NCBI GenBank assembly: GCA_964454685.1
Contig: CAYVTZ010000056.1
Span: 1 to 15,842, forward strand
DNA: 15,842 bases
Direction of reading: 5' to 3'
Source: CAYVTZ01 sp964454685
GTDB lineage: Bacteria; Bacillota; Clostridia; Christensenellales; Christensenellaceae
The translations under genes were made by a program, and so were the position numbers. The notes below the pieces were generated by a model that searched no databases, had not been told where the DNA came from, and saw only the letters and a list, made by a program, of their open reading frames with translations. Below are positions 1 through 6,959 of the stretch, piece by piece; the first letter of the stretch is position 1; each line of letters begins with the position of its first letter.

Positions 1-1
1 G

Positions 2-82
2 GTATTTCGATATGTTGAATGGCTGGATGTGGTTGGCGCGGATGTTGAAAAAATCTTAAGGGAAGCGATGAGCAAAGCGTAG
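2..82 (+). CDS. C-terminal fragment of an unidentified protein (cut by window edge)
   Basis: A frame open from the first bases ends at TAG 80-82 and reads as ordinary protein: RYVEWLDVVGADVEKI, then LREAMSKA and stop. The other two forward frames stop early or read poorly. It is probably the last 26 residues of a gene that starts outside the window. The fragment is too short to name a family. It lies upstream of the RiPP promoter region on the same strand, with no evidence that it belongs to the cluster. Confidence 0.35.
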   Translation, partial: VFRYVEWLDVVGADVEKILREAMSKA

Positions 83-148
83 CAAAATCACGGTTAAGGC
101 ATGTGGAGAAAAAAATAAAAATGTACCTGTGGAGAGAAAAGATGATAA

Positions 149-337
149 TTACCAAGAGAAAATGATCTGTATTTTGATGGAAGAAATCCTGCTGATCCAA
201 CTACCGCCTACGGTCTTTGGTTGATGAGTGCAGTTACAGAACAAAGTGTACGGCAAAAGCCCAAATTATGGATTTTTGTTTTTATAGGAGCGTTACAAAA
301 TGACAAAGGTTGGGGCAAGGGTGATTTAAAGAAGTGA
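149..337 (+). pseudogene. Open frame without a start codon, unrecognised, possible gene remnant
   Basis: A 62-codon frame is open between TAA 146-148 and TGA 335-337. It contains a protein-like stretch, ENDLYFDGRNPADPTTAYG, followed by LWLMSAVTEQSV. There is no good start codon with a ribosome site at its beginning; the only internal ATG lies within LWLMSAV. I do not recognise the sequence. It may be a decayed gene or a chance open frame in the roughly 370 bases between the upstream fragment and the first precursor gene. Confidence 0.22.
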
Positions 338-360
338 AAGAGATCGCATATTTTTTATAA

Positions 361-457
361 ATATTAATATTTTCTTAAATTGTAAGAAAAGTCCTGTTTT
401 TGTTGCAATCTCCGACGCTTCTCCGACGCACCGCATTGTATCATATATTGGTAATAG
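361..457 (+). promoter_or_regulatory. AT-rich leader region with tandem 10-bp direct repeat, likely promoter/operator of the cluster
   Basis: Upstream of the first precursor lie the palindrome ATATTAATAT (361-370) and a weak dyad, TTTCTTA/TAAGAAA (371-389). The direct repeat TCTCCGACGC occurs at 409-418 and again at 420-429, so the units are 11 bp apart, one helical turn. A -10-like TATCAT sits at 439-444. No good -35 hexamer lies 16-18 bp before it; that space is occupied by the direct repeat, as expected for an activator-dependent promoter. The start point is not shown. The promoter assignment is inference; the repeats are seen directly. Confidence 0.4.
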
Positions 458-766
458 ATGAAAAAATCAAGAAGCGGAATAAAGAGAGATGTTTGGAAAA
501 TAAATCAAGCAAAAGAATTTTACGATTACTGTATGGCGCATCCTGAAGTGATGCAGAAGCTCAGAAGCATGAAGAGCGAGGAATTGTCAAAGTATGTGGA
601 GTCGCTCGGCTTCAGTCTGGACGGTGAAAGCCTGCGTGAATTTATGGAACTGTGCACGGAAAGCAACGATGAAGAGCTTGCGGCCGTTGTGAGTGGCGGT
701 ATGTGCATCGGGCATTGCGGGCACACCGAAGAGGGGTCGATGCTGATATGCTATAGTGAGGTGTGA
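458..766 (+). CDS. Nif11-like RiPP precursor peptide 1 (divergent copy)
   Basis: This 102-residue peptide belongs to the same family as the next three genes: a Nif11-type helical leader (KEFYDYCMAHPEVMQKL, then LREFMELCTESNDEELAAV) ending in VSGG at residues 78-81, and a 21-residue core starting MCIGHCGHTEE. It differs in two ways. The leader has 14 extra N-terminal residues, because the start used by the other copies is here ATA at 500-502. The core has lost the third Cys of the C-x3-C-x3-C pattern, although a later Cys remains near the end (LICYSEV). ATG 458 is the only in-frame ATG upstream (TAG at 455-457), but no clear Shine-Dalgarno precedes it. The gene may be degenerate or poorly translated. 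Cleavage after GG by the C39 domain of the exporter at 2511 is expected from family knowledge. Confidence 0.8.
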   Translation: MKKSRSGIKRDVWKINQAKEFYDYCMAHPEVMQKLRSMKSEELSKYVESLGFSLDGESLREFMELCTESNDEELAAVVSGGMCIGHCGHTEEGSMLICYSEV

Positions 767-804
767 CATGGGGGATGAGTCTTTATATTTTTTATAATGG
801 AAGC

Positions 805-1370
805 GAGGTGAAATAAAAATGAATCAAGCAAGGGAATTTTATGATTACTGTATGGCGCATCCTGAAGTGATGCAGAAGCTTAGCGGCATGAAGGGCGAGG
901 AGTTGACAAAGTATGTGGCGTCGCTCGGCTTTCGTATGGACGATGACGGCTTGCGTGACTTTATGGAGCTGTGCACGGAAAGCAACGATGAAGAGCTTGC
1001 GGCCGTTGTGAGTGGCGGTCGGTGCACCGGGCATTGCGGGAAAACCTGCGAGCGGGATATGAGCGATAAAGAAAAAATCGATGAAATGAAGAAATGGACA
1101 TAAGAGGGCCTAAACTCTTTAAAACAACTTATGTGAGGTGAAATAAAAATGAATCAAGCAAGGGAATTTTATGATTACTGTATGGCGCATCCTGAAGTGA
1201 TGCAGAAGCTTAGCGGCATGAAGGGCGAGGAGTTGACAAAGTATGTGGCGTCGCTCGGCTTTCGTATGGACGATGACGGCTTGCGTGACTTTATGGAGCT
1301 GTGCACGGAAAGCAACGATGAAGAGCTTGCGGCCGTTGTGAGTGGCGGTCGGTGCACCGGGCATTGCGGG
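805..1370 (+). repeat. 236-bp perfect direct duplication (805-1040 and 1135-1370)
   Basis: By base-by-base reading, bases 805-1040 and 1135-1370 are identical at an offset of 330. The identity starts at the ribosome site GAGGTG and stops inside the core codons, at CGGG|AAAACC versus CGGG|CAAACT. It covers the full leader and the first six residues of the core (RCTGHC). Complete absence of synonymous changes indicates a recent duplication or ongoing gene conversion. Confidence 0.9.
819..1103 (+). CDS. Nif11-like RiPP precursor peptide 2
   Basis: This 94-residue precursor has a 67-residue Nif11-type leader ending AAVVSGG and a 27-residue core, RCTGHCGKTCERD followed by a charged tail, MSDKEKIDEMKKWT. 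It has a strong ribosome site, GAGGTG (805-810), 8 bases before ATG. The leader contains two Cys (DYCM and MELC), so only Cys after GG are candidates for the mature product: three, spaced C-x3-C-x3-C. The tail is unlike that of any other copy and is the longest. The 236 bp covering the ribosome site to mid-core are identical to precursor 3. It should be a substrate of the cluster's YcaO and radical SAM enzymes and be exported by the two NHLM ABC proteins. Confidence 0.9.
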   Translation: MNQAREFYDYCMAHPEVMQKLSGMKGEELTKYVASLGFRMDDDGLRDFMELCTESNDEELAAVVSGGRCTGHCGKTCERDMSDKEKIDEMKKWT

Positions 1371-1418
1371 CAAACTTGCGAGGAGGAGGCGACGCTGATA
1401 TGCTATAGTGACGTGTGA
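1149..1418 (+). CDS. Nif11-like RiPP precursor peptide 3
   Basis: This 89-residue precursor has a leader identical to that of precursor 2 (67 residues, ending VSGG) and a 22-residue core, RCTGHCGQTCEEEATLIC followed by YSDV. The ribosome site is GAGGTG at 1135-1140, with the same 8-base spacer as precursor 2. The core carries four Cys: the C-x3-C-x3-C block and one near the end. The 3' end and downstream bases (about 1393-1434) closely match those of precursor 1, while the 5' part is identical to precursor 2. The gene therefore looks like a recombinant of the two neighbouring forms. Confidence 0.9.
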   Translation: MNQAREFYDYCMAHPEVMQKLSGMKGEELTKYVASLGFRMDDDGLRDFMELCTESNDEELAAVVSGGRCTGHCGQTCEEEATLICYSDV

Positions 1419-1426
1419 CATGGGGG

Positions 1427-1845
1427 ATGAGTCTCCATTGCACTTGAGCAAATCATCTGTAAGCCTAACTACACCGCTGTTTTTGCGCATTATGATCGGA
1501 AGCAAATAAAGGGGTAAAAAACCACAGAGAAAGGCGAAACAAGAAAGGAATTTTAAAAATGAACAAAGCAAAGGAATTTTTTGATTACTGTATGGCGCAT
1601 CCCGAAGTGATGCAGAAGCTTAGCGGCATGAAGGGCGAGGAGTTGACAAAGTATGTGGCGTCGCTCGGCTTTCGTATGGACGATGACGGCCTGCGTGACT
1701 TTATGGAGCTGTGCGCGGAAAGCAACGATGAAGAGCTTGCGCAGGCTGTGAGTGGCGGTTCGTGCGCCGGGCATTGCGGGCGAACCTGCGAGGGGGAATG
1801 CAGTGATACGGAATATTATTATACATGAGTCTCCATTGCACTTGA
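1427..1845 (+). repeat. 21-bp repeated 3' flank of precursor genes (1427-1447 and 1825-1845)
   Basis: The sequence ATGAGTCTCCATTGCACTTG plus A occurs after precursor 3 (1427-1447) and overlaps the stop codon of precursor 4 (1825-1845). The first eight bases (ATGAGTCT) also follow precursor 1, within the longer shared string ACATGGGGGATGAGTCT. The element marks the precursor genes as duplicated together with their 3' flanks. No function is evident from sequence. Confidence 0.7.
1559..1828 (+). CDS. Nif11-like RiPP precursor peptide 4
   Basis: This 89-residue precursor has a 67-residue leader (MNKAKEFFDYCMAHPEVMQK, then a region near-identical to copies 2 and 3, ending LAQAVSGG) and a 22-residue core, SCAGHCGRTCEGEC followed by SDTEYYYT. 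The core has four Cys, the last only four residues after the third, which extends the C-x3 periodicity to four Cys, and ends in three Tyr. The ribosome site AAGGA (1545-1549) lies 9 bases before ATG and differs from that of copies 2 and 3. It is the last precursor before the paired hairpins that separate this block from the export genes. Confidence 0.9.
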   Translation: MNKAKEFFDYCMAHPEVMQKLSGMKGEELTKYVASLGFRMDDDGLRDFMELCAESNDEELAQAVSGGSCAGHCGRTCEGECSDTEYYYT

Positions 1846-1877
1846 TTTGATGGATTTTAATAAAATCCATCAAATCA
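1843..1877 (+). promoter_or_regulatory. Perfect 16-17 bp hairpin downstream of precursor 4
   Basis: TGATTTGATGGATTTT (1843-1858) is the exact reverse complement of AAAATCCATCAAATCA (1862-1877), with a 3-base loop that can close by one more T-A pair. The stem is AT-rich and is not followed by a T-run, so it is not a classical terminator. It may be a processing or stabilising stem at the 3' end of the precursor mRNA. Confidence 0.7.
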
Positions 1878-1916
1878 GACGCATTGCGCAATGGCGGATA
1901 AAACGCTGTTTTATGC

Positions 1917-1953
1917 CTGCCGAGCAAGCTACGCTTGCTCGGCAGAACTTTTA
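1917..1953 (+). terminator. GC-rich 13-bp hairpin followed by TTTT: terminator or attenuator between precursors and export genes
   Basis: CTGCCGAGCAAGC (1917-1929) pairs perfectly with GCTTGCTCGGCAG (1933-1945) around a 3-base TAC loop, followed by AACTTTT. This resembles a Rho-independent terminator, though the T-tract is short and offset by three bases. It lies 45 bases before the HlyD-like gene. The position suggests partial termination, giving many precursor transcripts and fewer read-through transcripts for export and modification genes. The hairpin is seen; the attenuation role is inferred. Confidence 0.65.
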
Positions 1954-1997
1954 AAAATTCTGTTATTCAGTAGACATTAAAATAAAGTGAGAGCAGT

Positions 1998-2507
1998 ATG
2001 AAAGAGAATCAAAACCAAACGGCAAACAGGAACGAAAAACCAAGACCGCTGCATTCTGTGGACAATATGAACAGCACGCTGCGCATTACAAGAAGATGGG
2101 CATGGCTGGTGCTGATTGTGTTGCTTTTGGTTACGCTTGCCATACTGCTTTCCATATTTTATATAAAGGTGCCCACACAAATAAACACGCCGGCGTATGG
2201 GATAAACGGCGAAGCGATTGCCTTTGTGGATGTAAGCCTTGCGGACGATCTTGAGGTCGGGCAGGATGTGTTGATTGACAAAAATCTGAAAGGCAAGATC
2301 AAAAGCATATCTAGTGCGGTGTTTTCCTCTGTGGAGGCGGCAGAGCAAGTGGACTCCCAATATATACGATATATGTTGAACATTCCGGATTGGGTTGTGC
2401 GTGTAGAGGTAGATTATACGGGTGAGTTGGAGAAGACGATGGTGCATCCTATGGTCATCACAACAGGGGAGATATCATTGAGTGCATTTTTTGTGGGAGC
2501 TGGTTAA
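1998..2507 (+). CDS. Short NHLM-type HlyD-like secretion adaptor
   Basis: This 169-residue protein has a basic N-terminus (about 1-33), one strong membrane segment (about 34-56: WAWLVLIVLLLVTLAILLSI) and an outer domain with a beta-barrel-like stretch, VSLADDLEVGQDVLIDKNLK then GKIKSISS. That stretch matches the C-terminal barrel of NHLM bacteriocin-system secretion proteins (membrane fusion proteins of the HlyD family). The long coiled-coil hairpin and lipoyl lobes of normal family members are absent, so it is a minimal version. It ends 3 bases before the C39 exporter gene, with which it should form the export complex at the cell membrane. A short form is reasonable in a monoderm cell, where no outer-membrane bridge is needed. 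The ribosome site is weak (TGAGAG). The gene directly follows the terminator-like hairpin. Confidence 0.75.
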   Translation: MKENQNQTANRNEKPRPLHSVDNMNSTLRITRRWAWLVLIVLLLVTLAILLSIFYIKVPTQINTPAYGINGEAIAFVDVSLADDLEVGQDVLIDKNLKGKIKSISSAVFSSVEAAEQVDSQYIRYMLNIPDWVVRVEVDYTGELEKTMVHPMVITTGEISLSAFFVGAG

Positions 2508-2510
2508 TAA

Positions 2511-4664
2511 ATGTCTAAAAAGTGTGTAAAAGTACCCTTGGTACTGCAAATGGAGGCGGTGGAATGCGGTGCGGCATCGCTGAGCATGGTACTTGCCTAT
2601 TACGGACGCTATGTTTCGCTGGAAAAGCTGCGAGAGGATTGCGGGGTATCCCGCGATGGCAGCAAGGCATCGTATTTGCAACGGGCGGCAAAGCAGTATG
2701 GATTAAACAGCAGAATTGTAAGGTCAAGCGTGGAGAAGCTTAAAAAAGAGGGAAACTACCCTTGCATACTGTTTTGGAAAAGCTCGCATTTTGTGGTGCT
2801 TTGCGGCTTCATAGGCAAAAAAGCGGTGATCATGGACCCTGCAAGCGGCAGGCAGATGCTTACGCTTGCGCAGTTTGAAAAAGATTTCAGCAATGTGGCG
2901 CTGTATTTTTACAAGATGGACAGCTTTGTACGTGAGGGCAGGCCGCTCAGCATTTGGCAGTTTGCAAAAAAACGGCTGGAGAAATCCGGCTCTGCAATCG
3001 GCTTTGTGGCGCTGTGCGCGCTGGTGCTGGCGGTTGCAAGCATTATCACCCCCATATTTCCCCGTTTGTTTGTGGATTGTGTGTTGGGGGGAGAAAGCTA
3101 TAATTGGCTTTATATGATTGCCGCGGGCATGGCCGCGCTTATCATCGTAAAGCTGGTGTTGGCGGCCGCGGCGAGCAGTCAGCAGCTACACATTGAGTCC
3201 TACTTTGCCATACGTGCCAACTCTTCGTTTTTGTGGCATGTTTTGCGGTTGCCCGTGCGCTTTTTCCAATACAGGCACACGGGAGATATCGTGACCCGTC
3301 AGGGCGACAATGAAAACATAGCCTATTCGCTGATCCAGCAGTATGTGCCGCTGTTGCTCAATTCTGTTATGATTGTGCTGTATATACTGGCGCTGTTTCG
3401 ATACAATCTGATGCTGGCTTTGGTGGGCATTGCCACCGCGCTTTTGAACATTTTTATCATGCAGATTACCACGCGCAAAAGTGTGGAGATCATGCGCTTA
3501 CAGCAGCATGATCAAAGCAAGGTGATTGGCAGCACCTATGCCTGTGTGGAGCAAATAGAAACCATAAAGGCGTGCGGCGCAGAAAGAGGATTCTTCCGCA
3601 GATGGGCGGGATATCAGGCGTTGGCAAATGTGCAGGTGCAAAAGCAGGCGGCAATCTCTCGATTTATGGACAGCACAATGGAATTCATTGTGGCACTGGG
3701 AAACATCATTGTAATCATATTGGGTACTTATCTGATTATAGAGGGTCAATTTACCGCAGGTATGCTCCTTGCTTTTCAAGGACTGCTGATGGCGGTCACT
3801 CAGCCGATTACAAAGCTTTCCATGGCGGGGCGGTCGCTTCAGACCATGCGCGTGCAAATTGAGCGCACGGAAGATATTTTTCGCTACGAGACTGATGTGG
3901 AAGAGGCGGCGTTTGATATCACACAAGACGAAGAATCCGGCGGACTGAGCGGAGATATTTGCATATCGGACGTAAGCTTTGGATATAACAAGCAAGAAAT
4001 GCCCTTGCTTACGAACTTTAACATCAGCATAAAAGCGGGTGAGCATATTGCCATTGTGGGCAAAAGCGGCTGTGGAAAATCCACCTTTACCAATATTGTG
4101 GCGGGGCTGTATCAGCCATGGACGGGGAAGGTGCTTTTTGACGGCAAACCGATGGAGGACATCAAGCTGTTTGATTTACGCTCTTCTTTGGCGGTGGTGA
4201 GCCAAGAAAACCATCTGTTTTCCGACAGCATAGAAGAAAATATAAGAATGTGGGATGAATCCATCCCGTTTGAAGATGTGGTGCGCGCCGCCCAAGATGC
4301 TCAGATTCATCAGACGATTGCCAAACGCAAGCGGGGCTACAAAGAGCGGCTGGTTGACGGGGGCATTGCGTTTTCCGGCGGGCAGCGGCAGCAAATAGAA
4401 ATCGCGCGGGCGCTGGCGGGATCGCCGTCCATTCTCATCCTTGACGAAGCCACGTCCGCCATGGATGCGCAGACGGAGGCGGATGTGGTTGCGGCATTAA
4501 AAAAAAGGTCGCTCACGCTGATCATGGTGGCGCACAGGCTTTCCACCGTGCGAGACTGCGACAGAATCGTGGTGCTGGATGATGGGAAGATCGCCGAGGT
4601 GGGTTGTCACGAGGAACTGATTGCCCGTGATGGGGTTTACGCCAAGCTGGTAAACAGTGATTGA
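2511..4664 (+). CDS. NHLM-type ABC exporter with N-terminal C39 leader peptidase
   Basis: This 717-residue protein has three parts. The C39 peptidase domain (about 5-135) carries the oxyanion Gln13, catalytic Cys19 in QMEAVECGAAS, His93 in SSHFVVL and Asp109 in MDPASG. The membrane domain (about 155-440) follows. The nucleotide-binding domain has Walker A GKSGCGKS (about 517-524), signature FSGGQ (about 620), Walker B ILILDEAT (about 641) and the H-loop VAHRLST (about 673). All catalytic residues are present. The protein should cut the Nif11-type leaders after VSGG and drive export of the modified peptides. The start ATG 2511 lies 3 bases after the adaptor's stop, with GGAG at 2496-2499 as ribosome site. 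It overlaps or nearly touches the next ABC gene. It corresponds to the first of the two NHLM ABC proteins (peptidase/ATP-binding type). Confidence 0.95.
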   Translation: MSKKCVKVPLVLQMEAVECGAASLSMVLAYYGRYVSLEKLREDCGVSRDGSKASYLQRAAKQYGLNSRIVRSSVEKLKKEGNYPCILFWKSSHFVVLCGFIGKKAVIMDPASGRQMLTLAQFEKDFSNVALYFYKMDSFVREGRPLSIWQFAKKRLEKSGSAIGFVALCALVLAVASIITPIFPRLFVDCVLGGESYNWLYMIAAGMAALIIVKLVLAAAASSQQLHIESYFAIRANSSFLWHVLRLPVRFFQYRHTGDIVTRQGDNENIAYSLIQQYVPLLLNSVMIVLYILALFRYNLMLALVGIATALLNIFIMQITTRKSVEIMRLQQHDQSKVIGSTYACVEQIETIKACGAERGFFRRWAGYQALANVQVQKQAAISRFMDSTMEFIVALGNIIVIILGTYLIIEGQFTAGMLLAFQGLLMAVTQPITKLSMAGRSLQTMRVQIERTEDIFRYETDVEEAAFDITQDEESGGLSGDICISDVSFGYNKQEMPLLTNFNISIKAGEHIAIVGKSGCGKSTFTNIVAGLYQPWTGKVLFDGKPMEDIKLFDLRSSLAVVSQENHLFSDSIEENIRMWDESIPFEDVVRAAQDAQIHQTIAKRKRGYKERLVDGGIAFSGGQRQQIEIARALAGSPSILILDEATSAMDAQTEADVVAALKKRSLTLIMVAHRLSTVRDCDRIVVLDDGKIAEVGCHEELIARDGVYAKLVNSD

Positions 4665-4671
4665 GGGAAAA

Positions 4672-6870
4672 ATGCAGAGCAAGCAAAGACTCAAAGAAAA
4701 AAAGGTTTATCAAAAAGAGCTTTTCACAAAGACCTTAGGCAGTTTAAGGGATGTTGTGAATGTTAAGCGAATACTGACGTGGGATGCGCGGCAGGGTAGC
4801 TCAAGCTTTGAGCGGGCGGTTTTTCTGCTTTTGGAATCAATGGGCATTGAATGTGCGGAGAACGAGATAGGCGATGCGAACGACGCGCAGGGGATTGATG
4901 ACGCACTGGTGCAAGTTGGCGTTATGCACAGGCAAGTGACGCTGGAAAAGGGCTGGTATAAGCAGTCTATGGGCGCGATGCTTTGCAGCAAAAAAGAAGG
5001 CGGATATGTGGCGCTGATCCCCACGGTGGGCGGACGTTATATGCTGTATGACTGCGAAAAAAACTGCCGCCGCTACCTTACGGCTGCGCAGGCGGAAACG
5101 CTGGAAAGCAAGGCATATGTACTATATCCGCCGCTACCCCAGAAAAAGCTTTCCTCCAAAGACCTGTTTGCGTATATGCTAAAGCAGCTATCCGTGGTGG
5201 ATTTTATTTTTGTGGGTGTCATGACACTGGCAATGACGCTGTTGGGGCTGGTGCTGCCCAAGATCATTCAGCTGATCTACACGGTGATAATTCCGGGTGA
5301 GACAGTTGGCGTGCTGCCGCCGCTGATGCTGATGATGTGCTGCATACCGCTTTCCGTGCTGCTGATCAGCATGGTGCGCGGATTGTGCGCACAAAGGATC
5401 AAAACGAAGATTGGCGTATTTGTACACGCGGCGTTTATGGGCAGGCTGGTGATGCTACCGGTATCCTTTTTTGCGAAGTATGATGCGGGCGACATTGCAA
5501 AGCGTGTGGCGAGCTCGGAAAACCTCAGTGAAACGGTATCGGACTCCTTTCTTACTACCGGTTTCACGGCGTTATTTTCGCTGCTGTATTTGTTTCAGAT
5601 TGCTGCCTTTGGGTCGCAGTTTGTGATACCTGCACTCATTGTGGTGGTCGTATCCTTCTTGGTATCGGCGTTTACCATTGTAAAGCAGGTGAAGTTCAGC
5701 AAAAAGCTGAATATGGGCGAAGTGGCGGTTTCCAGCGAGCTTTATGACATCATGAGCGACATACAAAAAATAAAGCTGGCGGGCGCAGAGCCGTTTGTGT
5801 TTGCGAATTGGGCGAAAAACTATACCCCCATAGCCGCATTCCGATACAACCCGCCCGTACTGCTGCGCATGGGTACGGCGATCACGGAGGCTGCACTGGG
5901 CATCGGCACATTGGCGATTTACTTCATTGCCGTGGGCGCGGACACGAGCAGCGCGAACTTCATTGCGTTTTCCGCAAGCTTTGGCATGTTGATGGGGGCG
6001 CTGTCCGCCATGCTTACGATTGTACAATCGGCGGCGCAGATGATTCCCACGCTGGAGATGGTAAAGCCCATCCTTGATGAAATGCCGGAAAAGCAGGAGG
6101 GCAAGAAGTCGATCAAGCGCATTACGGGCAATGTATCTGTGAGCCATCTGTATTTCAGATATTCGGAGGATACGCCGTATATACTCGAGGATGTTTCCTT
6201 AGAGATTCCCCGCGGGCAATATTTGGCGGTGGTTGGCAAAACCGGATCGGGAAAATCCACGCTGGTGCGTTCCCTGCTGGGCTTTCAGACACCCGAGCAA
6301 GGCACGATATGCGTGGACGGACACGACCTGAGAGATCTGAATTTACAAACATACAGGCGGCATTTGGGCGTGGTGCTGCAAAACGGCGCCTTGATATCCG
6401 GTACGATATATGACAATATAACAATCGCTGCGCCGTGGGTATCGGAGGAAGAAGCGTGGCAGGCGGCGGAGATTGCGGGGATTGCCGAGGATATCAAAGC
6501 GCTGCCCATGGGCATGAGAACCATGCTGAGCTCCAACAGCAGCGCAGTATCCGGCGGGCAAAAGCAAAGGCTTATGATTGCGCGCGCCGTTGTGGCAAAG
6601 CCCAAGATACTGATATTGGATGAAGCGACCTCGTCGCTGGACAACCAAACGCAGGCACGCATCACCCGCGCGCTGGACGAGCTAAACTGCACCCGAGTGG
6701 TGGTGGCGCACAGGCTTTCCACCATCAAGCACTGTGACCGCATTGTGGTGATAGAAAATGGGCACATCATGGAAGACGGCACATATGCGGAATTGCTTCA
6801 AAAGGACGGCTTGTTTGCGGAGCTGGTGGCGCGGCAGCAGCTGGATCGCAAACTGGAAACCGGTATTTAG
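4672..6870 (+). CDS. NHLM-type ABC protein 2 (no active peptidase domain)
   Basis: A 732-residue ABC half-transporter. The N-terminal region (about 1-160) contains ERAVFLLLESMGIECAENEI and ALIPTVGGRYMLYDC. This resembles the non-catalytic N-terminal domain of the second ABC protein of NHLM clusters; I see no C39 Cys/His pair. Membrane segments lie at about 165-445. The ATPase domain has VVGKTGSGKSTL (about 520), VSGGQKQR (about 625), ILILDEATSSLDN (about 645) and VAHRLST (about 677), all intact. It likely pairs with the C39 exporter as a heterodimer. I prefer ATG 4672, with GAGGG at 4663-4667 four bases upstream. The in-frame GTG at 4657 overlaps the preceding stop and would add five residues. 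Confidence 0.9.
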   Translation: MQSKQRLKEKKVYQKELFTKTLGSLRDVVNVKRILTWDARQGSSSFERAVFLLLESMGIECAENEIGDANDAQGIDDALVQVGVMHRQVTLEKGWYKQSMGAMLCSKKEGGYVALIPTVGGRYMLYDCEKNCRRYLTAAQAETLESKAYVLYPPLPQKKLSSKDLFAYMLKQLSVVDFIFVGVMTLAMTLLGLVLPKIIQLIYTVIIPGETVGVLPPLMLMMCCIPLSVLLISMVRGLCAQRIKTKIGVFVHAAFMGRLVMLPVSFFAKYDAGDIAKRVASSENLSETVSDSFLTTGFTALFSLLYLFQIAAFGSQFVIPALIVVVVSFLVSAFTIVKQVKFSKKLNMGEVAVSSELYDIMSDIQKIKLAGAEPFVFANWAKNYTPIAAFRYNPPVLLRMGTAITEAALGIGTLAIYFIAVGADTSSANFIAFSASFGMLMGALSAMLTIVQSAAQMIPTLEMVKPILDEMPEKQEGKKSIKRITGNVSVSHLYFRYSEDTPYILEDVSLEIPRGQYLAVVGKTGSGKSTLVRSLLGFQTPEQGTICVDGHDLRDLNLQTYRRHLGVVLQNGALISGTIYDNITIAAPWVSEEEAWQAAEIAGIAEDIKALPMGMRTMLSSNSSAVSGGQKQRLMIARAVVAKPKILILDEATSSLDNQTQARITRALDELNCTRVVVAHRLSTIKHCDRIVVIENGHIMEDGTYAELLQKDGLFAELVARQQLDRKLETGI

Positions 6871-6959
6871 CGGTGCGTTATGCGCATGATTGCGCGGAAA
6901 AGAGGCATTGAATCATATCTATGATAAGTGGGAAATTCGATTAAGAAAGGCAAAAGTTT

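Noticed and set aside
458..1828. Regular repeats that might suggest a CRISPR or other noncoding repeat array
   Set aside because: The repeats are whole protein-coding genes with conserved frames, ribosome sites and GG motifs; there are no short repeat/spacer units.
1119..1927. Long minus-strand open frames across the precursor genes
   Set aside because: They are antisense to highly conserved precursor genes, repeat because those genes repeat, and have no ribosome sites or recognisable domains.
4672..5150. A second C39 peptidase at the N-terminus of ABC protein 2
   Set aside because: No Gln/Cys/His/Asp catalytic pattern is visible; the region fits the inactive N-terminal domain usual for the second NHLM ABC protein.
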